From CBDBEU01 sp965204565 (lineage in GTDB: Bacteria > Pseudomonadota > Alphaproteobacteria > Rhizobiales > TMED25): a stretch of DNA of 64,000 bases. The translations under genes were made by a program, and so were the position numbers. Position 1 is the first letter of the stretch. Every line of letters begins with the position of its first letter. The stretch spans positions 434,001 to 498,000 of the forward strand of contig CBDBEU010000004.1 in NCBI GenBank assembly GCA_965204565.1, read 5' to 3'. The notes under the pieces were generated by a model. The model made no database searches, had not been told where the DNA came from, and saw nothing but the letters and a program-made list of their open reading frames with translations. Shown here piece after piece: positions 55,072-64,000 of the stretch.

Positions 55072-56679
55072 ATGAATTCAGCATCACGCACCACAACCGA
55101 TGTCGACGCGATCATTGTCGGTGCCGGTTTTGCGGGAATGTACATGTTGCACAAATTGCGCGGCCTTGGCCTTTCAGTGCGCGTGTTCGAGGCTGGCGGC
55201 GAGGTTGGCGGCACTTGGTACTGGAACCGCTATCCCGGTGCCCGGTGCGACGGCGAGAGCATCTATTACTCCTACCAGTTCGACGAAGATTTGCAGCAGG
55301 AATGGAATTGGACCGAGCGCTACGCTACGCAGCCGGAAATCCTTTCATACGCCAACCATGTTGCCGACCGCTTTGATCTGCGCCGCGACATCGCCTTCAA
55401 TACGCCTGTCGCCGCCGCCCGGTTCGACGATGCCTCTGCGTCCTGGACGATTAAGACCGGCGCCGGCGATAACATCAGTTCACGATTCCTGATCCTCGCG
55501 GTCGGCTGTCTGTCATCGACCATCACGCCGCAAATCGGCGGCATTGAAGGCTTTGAAGGTGAGGTCTACCACACCGGACAATGGCCGCATGAGGGCGCTG
55601 ATTTTACCGGCCTTGAGGTCGGTGTTATCGGCACAGGGTCATCGGCCGTCCAGGCGATACCGAAGATCGCCGAACAGGCAAAGCATGTTTATGTGTTCCA
55701 GCGCACGCCCAACTATGTGGTGCCGGCGCAAAACCGGCCTCTGGAGCCTGACGAACTCCGCCGGGTCAAGGCGCACTACGGCGAGCTGCGGGCACTGGCG
55801 CGGCAAACTCCGACAGGCAATCCGTTCGGCATCAACGCCCAGTCCGCGCTTGAAGTCTCGCTGCAACAGCGCGAGCAGGAATACGAGAAGCGCTGGCAGG
55901 AGGGCGGTCTGGCCCTGTTCGGTAGCTTCAACGATTTGCTGCTTGATGAGCGTGCCAACCACACCGCCGCTGAATTTGTGCGCAGCAAGATCCGCAAGAC
56001 GGTTCACGATCCCGCGGTTGCTGAGCTTTTGTGTCCAGACGATGTGATCCTGTGCAAGCGGCTTTGCGTCGATACCGGCTATTTCGAAACCTACAACCGG
56101 CCCAATGTCACGCTGGTCGATGTCAGCAACGCACCGATCGACCGCTTCACCCCGGATGGACTGGCGCTTGGCGATCGGGCCTTTCACCTGGACGCCATCG
56201 TGTTTGCCACCGGCTTTGATGCGATCACCGGCTCGATCCTGAAAATCGACATTCGCGGGCTGGATGGCGCGAGCCTGCGCGATCGATGGAAGGACGGACC
56301 GCGCACCTATCTCGGTCTTGCTGTTGGCGGCTTTCCGAACCTGTTCACCATCACCGGCCCCGGCAGCCCGTCGGTACTGACCAACATGATCGCCACCATC
56401 GAACAGCATGCCGAATGGATCGCCGATTGCCTGGGCCATATGAAAGAACGGGATTTCTCGCAGGTTGCCGCGCTCGGTGAAGCGCAGGAACGATGGGTCG
56501 ATCACTGCAACCAAGCTGCCGACCAGACCCTGAAGGTCTCGTGCAACTCCTGGTATGTCGGAGCCAATGTGCCCGGCAAGTCGCGCACCTTCATGCCCTA
56601 TATCGGCGGCATGCCCGCCTACCGTAAAATATGCGACGACGTTGCGGCCAGGGACTATGAGGGCTTTCAGTTCACCTGA
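55072..56679 (+). CDS. Flavin-containing Baeyer-Villiger monooxygenase
   Basis: 535 residues from ATG 55072 (AGGATC before it). It has the FAD fold GAGFAGMYMLHKLR, the Baeyer-Villiger fingerprint F-x-G-x3-H-T-x2-W-P (FEGEVYHTGQWP, H167), the NADPH fold IGTGSSAVQAIP and GWYW-type sequence EVGGTWYWNRYPGARCD. It inserts oxygen into ketones to give esters or lactones. Intact. The secreted hydrolase at 36811 could use such esters, but they are not linked. Confidence 0.92.
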   Translation: MNSASRTTTDVDAIIVGAGFAGMYMLHKLRGLGLSVRVFEAGGEVGGTWYWNRYPGARCDGESIYYSYQFDEDLQQEWNWTERYATQPEILSYANHVADRFDLRRDIAFNTPVAAARFDDASASWTIKTGAGDNISSRFLILAVGCLSSTITPQIGGIEGFEGEVYHTGQWPHEGADFTGLEVGVIGTGSSAVQAIPKIAEQAKHVYVFQRTPNYVVPAQNRPLEPDELRRVKAHYGELRALARQTPTGNPFGINAQSALEVSLQQREQEYEKRWQEGGLALFGSFNDLLLDERANHTAAEFVRSKIRKTVHDPAVAELLCPDDVILCKRLCVDTGYFETYNRPNVTLVDVSNAPIDRFTPDGLALGDRAFHLDAIVFATGFDAITGSILKIDIRGLDGASLRDRWKDGPRTYLGLAVGGFPNLFTITGPGSPSVLTNMIATIEQHAEWIADCLGHMKERDFSQVAALGEAQERWVDHCNQAADQTLKVSCNSWYVGANVPGKSRTFMPYIGGMPAYRKICDDVAARDYEGFQFT

Positions 56680-56706
56680 AAAACCAGCATTGCGAGCAAG
56701 CGCGCA

Positions 56707-57791
56707 TCACCCCCAAACTCGAAAGTTTTCATGGGTTATGACGCGGAAATTGTCTGGCACCTGGTCACGGAAGGCCTTCCACTCATTTGGGATGATTTTC
56801 CGCATGAATGTCAGGACGGCATCAGCGAACTGCTTCTGTGTTGGGTCGTGGCGATTGTGGGTGACGTATTTGTGCAGGACAGTCCAGAGACGCTCGATGG
56901 GGGTGAGATGCGGACAATATGGCGGTAGCGGGATGAGGTGGATTCTGCAGTCGGGCCTTGCAGGAAAATCCCTGACATCCGGGCCTTTGTGAGAGGTTGC
57001 ATTGTTCCAGAGCACATGAATGACGCGCTTGTCGGGGTTGCGGTCTTCGATCCTGGCCAGAAGCTGCGCGGCACCGGTCCCATCGACAGTGGCTGGTTCG
57101 ACAAAGGGCGCATCGAAGGTCTCGAGATTGAGCGCCCCATGAATGTTGACGCGTCCACGCCCTGCCGTGCCGAGCACCGCGGGGTTCGATCCCGCCTTCA
57201 CCCACCCAAAGCCAGGGGCCTGGACCGGTATTCCGGATGCACGGCATCAGCGAAGCAGACGGCCTCGTCAGCGGACAGTTCCCGCAGCAGCTTCTCATAG
57301 AGCGCAATGAACGCGGCCTGTTTTTCAGCCGAGACAACGCGTGGCAGGGCCCTGGGCTTGCGGTACCCGAACCCCGGTCGGGACAGAAGTTCGAGGCAGC
57401 CGGAACGGTAATACTCCAGACCGAATTCAGCCGGGATGTGGACTCTGATCTCAACCGTTGACCGGCAGAAGCGCCCGTCAAGCCGGTCGCATGGCGCCGC
57501 TTTCTGATCAGGGGGCATGCGAGATTGGCCATTTTTCCAGTCATCGACGGCAAGCGCTTCCCGGCCGCTTTCACGGCAGGTCTTGTACCGGCCCCGAATG
57601 GTGTCGTCGTCCGGGTAAAGAAACTCTGCGATCATCCGGCAGGATTTCCCGTCATCCAGAAGCAGGATTGCATTCGCTCGCCACGCAATGCTGTGGTCCT
57701 CGCGCTGACGGCGCACGCAGGTCTCAAATTCGCGGCGCTCTGCCACACAGAGGAAGTTGGACGTATCATGAACACACATGAATCGTTCCAA
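56707..57791 (-). mobile_element. IS630-family element, inactive
   Basis: Two overlapping minus-strand frames (57198-57791 and 56707-57201) cover an IS630 transposase. Seen are ANAILLLDDGKSCRMIAEFL, the first Asp in CFADAVHPEY, and PIERLWTVLHKYVTHNR with the Glu. The second catalytic Asp is replaced (VLWNNATSHK where relatives have DNA). One frameshift near 57200 separates the halves, so it is probably dead. Terminal repeats were not identified. Confidence 0.78.
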
Positions 57792-57947
57792 ACCCGAAGG
57801 TCAAGACAACAAATTCAGGTTCTCAATAACGCCGGGTATATTGTCTGTCGGCAAAGATTTTTCACATAATCACATAGGGCTTGTCTATTCCGGCGAGCTT
57901 TGCTCGATTATTGTCGCTCAGTGAGTTGAAAGTGGGGGCATAATCGA

Positions 57948-58211
57948 ATGGCCGATGCTGGCATTGAAGATACTGCGCGCGAGATCATATCGAAGCATGT
58001 CAAAATGGATGCGAGTGAGTTGACGCGCGAGATCACCCTGGAGAGCCTCAACATCGAGTCTCTTGATCTCGTTGAGATCATATTCGAGATTGAGGACAAG
58101 TTTGATGTCAATATCGATGAGGATGAGAAGTCGGCCAAAATTACAAACTTGGGCGAACTGCTCGACTGGCTGACGGCCAATATCGAGCTTCAAAAGTCCG
58201 CTTCGAATTGA
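57948..58211 (+). CDS. Acyl carrier protein
   Basis: 87 residues, acidic, with the phosphopantetheine Ser at S38 in NIESLDLVEIIFEIED. The predicted four-helix layout is normal. It is different from the main fatty-acid ACP (IESLD instead of DSLD) and lies directly before a ketosynthase, so it probably serves a special acyl chain for lipid or secondary metabolite assembly. Confidence 0.9.
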   Translation: MADAGIEDTAREIISKHVKMDASELTREITLESLNIESLDLVEIIFEIEDKFDVNIDEDEKSAKITNLGELLDWLTANIELQKSASN

Positions 58212-58283
58212 GCCTGGCCTGACCGTCTAACCGGCCTGACCCTCTAAAAAGTTTGTTCCGATTATTCTGAGACATCATCGCTC

Positions 58284-59510
58284 ATGAGACGTGTCGCTAT
58301 CACGGGGTTGGGCGCCATTTCGGCTCTCGGCCTGAATTCTGACGCAACATATACCAACGCCTGTGCCGGCAAGTGTGGAATTGGTCCGTTGACCATTACG
58401 GACCGCGATCCATATCCGCATGAATTGCGCCAGACTGTTGCAGGCCAGATCAACGATTTCGATCCGGCTGTCGCTTACCCAGACACCGATCAGGAAGCGT
58501 TTTACGACCGGTCGTCACAGCTGTGCATGGCAGCAGCGCACGAGGCGGTGGCGGATTCGGCTCTGGCATTTGAGGGTGAACTCGCCCGGCGTACAGCGGT
58601 GATCACCGGAACGGGTGTCGGGGGAATCACGGCCACTGATGACGGTTTCTGGCGCTTCTATTTCGAAAAGCGCCCGCGCGTACATCCTCTGTCGATCCCT
58701 CGCATCATGCCTTCGGCCGCCGCCGGGCACGTATCCATTGCCTTTGGTATCACTGGCCCGGCCTTCACCGTCACCTCTGCCTGCGCTTCTGCCGCACATG
58801 CCATCGGTGAGGCATATACAATGATTTTGGCAGGCCGCACCGACGCAGCTCTTGCGGGCGGTGCCGAGGCGCCGCTGACAATGGGCGACGTCACTGCCTG
58901 GCAGGGACTGAGGGTGATGTCGAATGACGCCTGCCGGCCTTTCTCGGCAAACCGCAACGGCATGGTGCTCGCAGAGGGCGCAGGCATGATCGTGCTGGAG
59001 GAACTGGAGGCGGCGAAAGCGCGCGGCGCACGGATTTATGGTGAGATCGCCGGTTATGGCCTATCGGCCGATGCCCACAGCATCGTCGAGCCGTCACCTG
59101 AAGGATGTGCGGCAGCGATCCGTCAATGTTTCGAAGAGACCGGACTGGCTGCAGACCAGATTGGCTATATCAATGCGCACGGGACCGGAACGCAGGCCAA
59201 CGATGAAACCGAGTCACGGGCGCTGCGCGATGTTTTCGGCGACAAGTTCGACCAGATCTGGGTTTCATCAACCAAATCGATGCACGGACATGCCCTTGGC
59301 GCCAGCCCGGCGATCGAGTTCGTCATTGCGGTACGCGCATTAACCCAAGGCGTTCTGCCGCCAACCATCGGTCTCGACGATCCCGACCCTGCCTGCCCGC
59401 TGCGCCATATAAAAAATCTGGCCGTTGAGACCCCGGTGGAGGCGGTTATGTCGAACTCATTTGCTTTTGGGGGTCTCAATGCCGTGTTGGCTGCAAAACG
59501 GTTTGCCTGA
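58284..59510 (+). CDS. Beta-ketoacyl-ACP synthase (KAS I/II, FabF-like)
   Basis: 408 residues with the full Cys-His-His triad: C167 (TVTSACASAAHAI), H299 (NAHGTGTQANDETES) and H336 (KSMHGHALGASPA). It elongates acyl chains carried on ACP, most likely the partner encoded just upstream. Length fits FabF. It converges with the acyltransferase gene, leaving 11 bases between. Confidence 0.93.
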   Translation: MRRVAITGLGAISALGLNSDATYTNACAGKCGIGPLTITDRDPYPHELRQTVAGQINDFDPAVAYPDTDQEAFYDRSSQLCMAAAHEAVADSALAFEGELARRTAVITGTGVGGITATDDGFWRFYFEKRPRVHPLSIPRIMPSAAAGHVSIAFGITGPAFTVTSACASAAHAIGEAYTMILAGRTDAALAGGAEAPLTMGDVTAWQGLRVMSNDACRPFSANRNGMVLAEGAGMIVLEELEAAKARGARIYGEIAGYGLSADAHSIVEPSPEGCAAAIRQCFEETGLAADQIGYINAHGTGTQANDETESRALRDVFGDKFDQIWVSSTKSMHGHALGASPAIEFVIAVRALTQGVLPPTIGLDDPDPACPLRHIKNLAVETPVEAVMSNSFAFGGLNAVLAAKRFA

Positions 59511-59521
59511 TCGGCGCTCAG

Positions 59522-60289
59522 TCAGCGGCTCGCAGGTGGTGCTGGCTCAATCGGTGCATGCCCCATCATCGCGTCCGTCTCATCGGTGAATACGCGCAAG
59601 TCTTTCTCGATATCAAGGCGCAACGCCTCGCGCTCCTCAGCATTGAGCCCACGTGGATCATAAGAGACAGTGCTGGCTCGAAAAATCCCTCGATTGAAGG
59701 GCAGCGGCATGATCAGACGATCCCAACTGCGTGCGATCACCCGTCTTTTGACCGCATAGGTCACTAATACGATCTGTGCATCGCATAGCCGGGCAAGGTC
59801 TATGATAAACGGTTTCAGATGAAATCGCGGTCCTGTCGGCCCGTCGCCAATCACGCTGATCGTCTTGCCGGAGGCGGATTCGGCTCTGATGGCGCGCGCG
59901 GTTGCGGCCTTGACCATGGTGTGGCCGAAACGCGAACGCTCTGCGATCGCGCTCGTCGGCACACGGATATGGTCCACTCCGGCCTTGTCAATAAGCCGGA
60001 CAACCAAGCGCCCGTCCCGATGATCGGAAATTAGCACGGTAAGCTGGAAGTCCTTGAACTTCCAACCAAGTGGCATGAGGAGAACACGGTTGTGCCAGAG
60101 TACAACATGAACCGGCCGCCCCGCTTCCAGAATGGCAGAGCGGTTTTCTTCCACCCCCATATAGGTCCAGCACGATGTTGCCACCACGAAACGCGCATAC
60201 TGGCAGATAAGCCAACTCACCATCGTGTGCGCAATTTCCGTACGCAGTATCGAGGTCAAGAGCCTAGAGGCGTAAGAGCGCTTGCGCAT
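59522..60289 (-). CDS. DUF374-type lysophospholipid acyltransferase-like protein
   Basis: 255 residues from ATG 60289 (a TTG at 60301 is possible). The family pattern is seen in VHVVLWHNRVLLMPLGWKFK, LISDHRDGRLVVRLIDKAG and VIGDGPTGPRFHLKPFIIDL. The HX4D-like catalytic arrangement is within the HNR and DHRDG region. Related proteins transfer acyl chains in lipid A or phospholipid assembly. Its position beside an ACP and ketosynthase supports a shared lipid role. Confidence 0.85.
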   Translation of the reverse strand: MRKRSYASRLLTSILRTEIAHTMVSWLICQYARFVVATSCWTYMGVEENRSAILEAGRPVHVVLWHNRVLLMPLGWKFKDFQLTVLISDHRDGRLVVRLIDKAGVDHIRVPTSAIAERSRFGHTMVKAATARAIRAESASGKTISVIGDGPTGPRFHLKPFIIDLARLCDAQIVLVTYAVKRRVIARSWDRLIMPLPFNRGIFRASTVSYDPRGLNAEEREALRLDIEKDLRVFTDETDAMMGHAPIEPAPPASR

Positions 60290-60301
60290 TGAAGTTATCA
60301 A

Positions 60302-60814
60302 TCGAATTGTTAGGTAAATGAGCGGGATCCATCAGAAGCGATTTTGGGCGCATTTGCCAGGTTCCGCAAGTTGGCACGCATGGCCAGGAGCCATGCCGGA
60401 TCAACGCAACCGGGAAAATTGGGAAAAGAACAACTGGCAGGACGGTCACATCCGTTCAGAAATTGCCCCTCGTCCTCCCGGACACAACCGATATGTTCAT
60501 CGGCCAGCGGCCACACACGGCAGTCTGTATCGATCCGGTTCAAGCCATGCTGACGCGGCAGTTGGTACCGGAACAAGTTGGTGAACAGGGCAATGCTGCC
60601 GCTTTTGCGATGACGCTTGTGGTCATTTGCGGGCATCATCAGGACTGCGCCCCGATTCCAGGCAACGCCTGTTCACCGCTGGCAAGCATGTCCTGTCCCG
60701 GAAGTTGAATATGGTTCGAATCACCGTCGGCTACGCGCTTGTCTCAAAAGAGCTGGCGCTGTGATAAAGAAGTGTCGTTCAGACGATGAAAGCTGCTTGT
60801 CGCTGTTGGATGTG
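60302..60814. other. Spacer without recognised gene
   Basis: About 510 bases. Frames exist on both strands (60310-60639 minus, 60318-60584 plus), but none shows family motifs or a convincing ribosome binding site. It should hold promoters for the acyltransferase and cytochrome genes. Confidence 0.35.
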
Positions 60815-61272
60815 ATGCCGGCCACAGAGGCAACCGCTTGGAAAGGAAAGCAGATCAGAACCCTACTCGCGGCAATCGCTTTGGCAATGATCCTGCTCGC
60901 CGGCGCATACGCCCAAGATCCAGATGGCCTTGAGGAGGAGGATTATCACTTCGGGATCCTCGAGTACGAGATCTCGTGTCTGACGTGCCATGGCGCGGAA
61001 ACGGACTTCTCGGCGAACATCTGAAAGTTGCTCCGTCCGATCTGACGCAGATCACAGAGCGAAACGGTGGTCAGTTTCCGACGATTGAGATCTACGAAAT
61101 TGTCGACGGGAGAGCGATGGTCTCATCCCACAACGCGCGTGAGAGGCCGGTATGGGGTGAGCGCTATCGTGTCGAGGTTCCAGACGACCTGGATCGGCTG
61201 AGACTGGAAGTTGAAGCGATGAGACGCATCGCTGCACTGGTGAGATATCTCAGGACGCTGCAATCTCGGTAG
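60815..61272 (+). pseudogene. c-type cytochrome, frameshifted after the haem motif
   Basis: From ATG 60815: a membrane or signal segment (IRTLLAAIALAMILLAGAYA), an acidic region and the haem-binding CLTCH near residue 55. Immediately after CHG the frame shifts (near 60990-61000) and continues GLLGEHLKVAPSDLTQITER, FPTIEIYEIVDGR to 61272. A monohaem periplasmic cytochrome of about 150 residues is implied; the indel probably destroys it. Confidence 0.7.
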
Positions 61273-61555
61273 CACCAGATCGGATCGCATGGTTGAGAAT
61301 TGATTTTCGCGAAGATGTTGACCCGCGTTGTTTTAGTGCGCCAGCGTGCCGCCAGCGGCGGAGTGGGTGTGTCAACAGCATCCATGGCGTCAACCTTGAA
61401 GAATCAGGGTTCAACCAGAGCGCTATCCGATCTGCCTCGATCAGATCGGCGCTCTGGCTTGTTGTTTTTGCCGCATTATCTGATCGCTCTTCGCTTCGCT
61501 CCGCTCGGATGATGCTCTAGTGGATTGCTTCCAACATTTGGAACCCTCGATTTCC
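61273..61555. other. Spacer up to the IS5 remnant
   Basis: No gene is recognised. The end of the IS5 transposase is replaced here by unrelated sequence at about 61556, marking a deletion or recombination junction. Confidence 0.35.
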
Positions 61556-62640
61556 GGCGGCGCCCGGTCGATGCCGATGGTGCGGACGAAGAGCCCCGTT
61601 CGTGCCTTCATCCCGGCGAAGGGATGTTCGATCGCGGATCGGACCTTCGACCGTGCGGCATTGGCCCTCTCGTGATGCACGGGCATCGGCTTGCCGGGCG
61701 GGCGGCGGAAATGGACCTTCGGGGTCAGCCCGGCCCGGGCGATTTTCTTATCGTTCTTCTGCGACCGATACGCCGTGTTCGCCCGGACAGTCGAGCCGGT
61801 GTTCGCCTGATCCACAAGCCCGCCCGGTACGCGTCCGTCATGCCGGGCGGCGTCGGTGACGATCCATGTCCGGACGAAGCCGTGGCGCCGGTCAGCATTG
61901 ATATGGGATTTGCAGCCGAACACCGGCGTGGCGATTGCGCCCATCGCCGTGCTGTCCGGGCGCGTCTTCTTGCGCCCTTGCTTGAGCGTCCAACGCGCAT
62001 CGCGATCCTTTTGCGCCGGTTTCCGGGGATTGGCCTGCCAATCAGTCGGGATGCCCCCGCCCTTGACGATCTCCTTCCCGGCATCGGTCATGCGCCGGCG
62101 CGGGGCCGCCACGATGGTGGCATCGACGATCTGCCCGCCCATGGCGAGATATCCGGGCGAGATATCCGGCGTCCTCAAGATGCGCGTCGAACCGGGCGAA
62201 GATTTTCTCCACCGCGCCGGTCCGCACCAGGGCTTCCCGGAACCGCCGGATGGTCGTCTCGTCCGGCGCCCGCGCGCCGTCATCGAGGCTGAGGAAACGG
62301 CCAAAGCTGCGCCGGTCCATGATTTGGGACGCCGCCTGCGCATCCGACAGACCGTAGAGCACCTGGATCACCAGCACCTTGAACATGAGGACCGGGTCCA
62401 TCGGCGGGCGCCCGCCCTGCCTGCCATCGGAACGATCAAGCGTCGCATCCAACTCTGGCCGGCAACTCTGGCCGGAAGAGCTAGCTCGAAGTCGATACCC
62501 CCCTGCAAGCCGCTCCAGCGGATCTCCCGCCTTCGATAACGCCGCGTAGCGCTCATCCGGATCGAACAACCCGCGCTGTGCAGCCATCGTTACCCTTCGT
62601 CGCCGATATCCCCACGGAATCACGCCAACACGCTCAAAGC
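61556..62640 (-). mobile_element. IS5-family element, frameshifted and 3'-truncated
   Basis: The transposase starts near ATG 62587 (AQRGLFDPDERYAALSKAGD, then MFKVLVIQVLYGLSDAQAAS, IMDRRSFGRFLSLDDGA, DETTIRRFREALV). After DAHLEDAGYLA a 13-base tandem duplication shifts the frame; GQIVDATIVAAPRRR and the remainder continue in another frame to IGIDRA, where sequence ends near 61556. It lacks the last 20-30 residues compared with the copy at 13860. The outer end on the carB side is only approximate. Confidence 0.8.
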
Positions 62641-62824
62641 CAGGGGGGTCAAGGCGTCCATCTGCAGGGCAAGTTAAATGCCGGGCGGAAATCGGCACCA
62701 AGGTTCGCCGCACAGCCCAATCGTGCGAATTTCGCGCCTTATTTTCCCTAGTCCGAACACCCACATGGACGCAGCGCGCCGCAACGTCTAAAAGCGTTCG
62801 GATTTTTAAGCTCATTGAGTCCCC

Positions 62825-64000
62825 ATGCCACGCCGCAACGACATCGAAACCATTTTGATCATCGGTGCCGGGCCGATCGTCATCGGCCAAGCGTGCGAGT
62901 TCGACTATTCCGGATCGCAGGCGGTCAAGGCGCTGCGCCAGGAGGGCTACCGGGTGGTGCTGGTCAATTCCAATCCGGCAACGATCATGACCGACCCGGA
63001 ACTGGCCGATGCCACCTATGTCGAGCCGATAACGTCGGAGATCGTCGCCAGCATCATCGAAAAGGAGCGCAAGCTCACCAAGGGCGGTTTTGCACTTTTA
63101 CCGACCATGGGCGGGCAGACGGCGCTCAACACCGCGCTCAGCCTCAGGCGCGACGGTGTTCTGGACAAATACGACGTTGAGATGATCGGCGCCTCGGCCG
63201 ACGCCATCGACATGGCCGAAGACCGCGAGCTGTTCAAGCGGGCGATGGACCGCATCGGGCTTGAAAGCCCGCGTTCGGTGCTTGCCCATTCGCTCAGCGA
63301 GGCGCTGGCCGGGCTTGAACAGATCGGCCTGCCGGCGATCATCCGCCCGTCCTTCACCCTTGGCGGCACCGGCGGCGGCATTGCCTATAACCGCGAGGAA
63401 TTTCTCGACATTGTCGAGCGCGGGCTTGACGCCTCGCCGACCACCGAGGTTCTGATCGAGGAATCAGTGCTCGGCTGGAAAGAGTACGAGATGGAGGTGG
63501 TACGCGACTGCAACGACAATTGCATCATCGTGTGCTCGATCGAGAACGTCGATCCGATGGGAGTACATACCGGCGACTCGATCACCGTGGCGCCGGCATT
63601 GACCCTGACCGACAAGGAATACCAGATCATGCGCAACGCCTCGATCGCGGTGCTGCGCGAGATCGGGGTGGAAACCGGCGGATCGAACGTGCAGTTCGCG
63701 GTCAACCCGGCCGACGGGCGGCTGATCGTCATTGAGATGAACCCGCGGGTGTCGCGCTCATCGGCGCTGGCCTCCAAAGCCACCGGTTTTCCGATCGCCA
63801 AGGTCGCGGCCAAGCTCGCGGTCGACTACACGCTGGACGAACTTGAAAACGATATTACCGGCGGCGCCACGCCGGCCTCGTTCGAACCGACGGTCGATTA
63901 TGTGGTCACCAAGGTGCCGCGCTTTGCGTTCGAAAAATTCCCTGGCGCCGAACCGCTTTTGACCACGGCGATGAAATCGGTGGGCGAGGCGATGGCGATC
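62825..64000 (+). CDS. carB: Carbamoyl-phosphate synthase large subunit (5' part)
   Basis: 392 codons are open from ATG 62825 to the end of the window; the full protein has about 1,100-1,160 residues. It makes carbamoyl phosphate for arginine and pyrimidines with CarA. Typical are IIGAGPIVIGQACEFDYSG, SNPATIMTDPELAD, PTMGGQTALN, RPSFTLGGTGGGIAYN, ESVLGWKEYEMEVVRD, ENVDPMGVHTGDSITVAPA and EMNPRVSRSSALASKATG, covering the first ATP-grasp domain. About 180 bases upstream are free of genes and should hold its promoter. Confidence 0.96.
   Translation, partial: MPRRNDIETILIIGAGPIVIGQACEFDYSGSQAVKALRQEGYRVVLVNSNPATIMTDPELADATYVEPITSEIVASIIEKERKLTKGGFALLPTMGGQTALNTALSLRRDGVLDKYDVEMIGASADAIDMAEDRELFKRAMDRIGLESPRSVLAHSLSEALAGLEQIGLPAIIRPSFTLGGTGGGIAYNREEFLDIVERGLDASPTTEVLIEESVLGWKEYEMEVVRDCNDNCIIVCSIENVDPMGVHTGDSITVAPALTLTDKEYQIMRNASIAVLREIGVETGGSNVQFAVNPADGRLIVIEMNPRVSRSSALASKATGFPIAKVAAKLAVDYTLDELENDITGGATPASFEPTVDYVVTKVPRFAFEKFPGAEPLLTTAMKSVGEAMAI

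Noticed and set aside
60310..60639. Minus-strand 109-residue frame as a gene
   Set aside because: No ribosome binding site, no recognised motif and overlapping frames on the other strand; left as unassigned spacer.
61525..62292. Plus-strand proteins over the second IS5 element
   Set aside because: They are antisense shadows of the transposase, as shown by the same shadow at 13906-14500.

Overview
The window looks like the chromosome of a GC-rich alphaproteobacterium, most likely Hyphomicrobiales (Rhizobiales). The evidence is the block SDR reductase-uvrC-pgsA-moaD-moaE, then ilvE, a MarR regulator and a two-component pair, together with a COQ9-like gene, proC-YbjN and carB. No rRNA, tRNA or CRISPR array was seen. 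Intact housekeeping blocks alternate with an accessory region that is full of insertion sequences and broken genes.

Region 1 (1-13501) is a large, mostly intact cluster built around the Rid (YjgF/YER057c/UK114) fold. It has two single-domain Rid proteins and five three-domain Rid proteins, so 17 domains in 7 genes. They surround a complete ABC importer (binding protein, ATPase, fused double permease), a small cupin and a broken GntR/FCD regulator. This is the best candidate here for an undescribed system, probably uptake and processing of a compound that yields reactive enamine/imine-like intermediates.

Region 2 (13502-35408) is a decaying accessory island. Two paralogous cassettes (Asp/Glu-racemase-like, maleate-isomerase-like, MmgE/PrpD) lie on either side of a P2-type contractile-tail prophage remnant, an IS3 element and an IS30/ISAzo13 chimera. 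A broken TctA-TctB transporter precedes the second cassette. A completely degraded dipeptide-type ABC operon on the minus strand follows it. Almost every gene here has frameshifts, in-frame stops or truncated ends. The exceptions are the phage tail genes X, U, T, E and FII and one isomerase.

Region 3 (35409-49487) starts with an 836-bp IS427-like element, a secreted alpha/beta hydrolase and an IS fragment. It then becomes conserved chromosome: SDR, uvrC, pgsA, moaD, moaE, ilvE (divergent), MarR-response regulator-histidine kinase (overlapping start/stop codons), a broken methyltransferase, a CsaA-like protein, a COQ9-like protein, proC and YbjN.

Region 4 (49488-64000) is mixed. It holds an IS1380 fragment fused to a broken thioredoxin-CcdA pair, a broken cupin, a glutathione transferase, a quinone oxidoreductase, a second full IS427-like copy at that gene's stop codon, a Baeyer-Villiger monooxygenase, an IS630 element, an acyl carrier protein-ketosynthase-acyltransferase mini-cluster, a frameshifted cytochrome c, a damaged IS5 element and the first 392 codons of carB. 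Long core genes are open throughout, so the damage in accessory genes is probably real decay and not general sequencing error.
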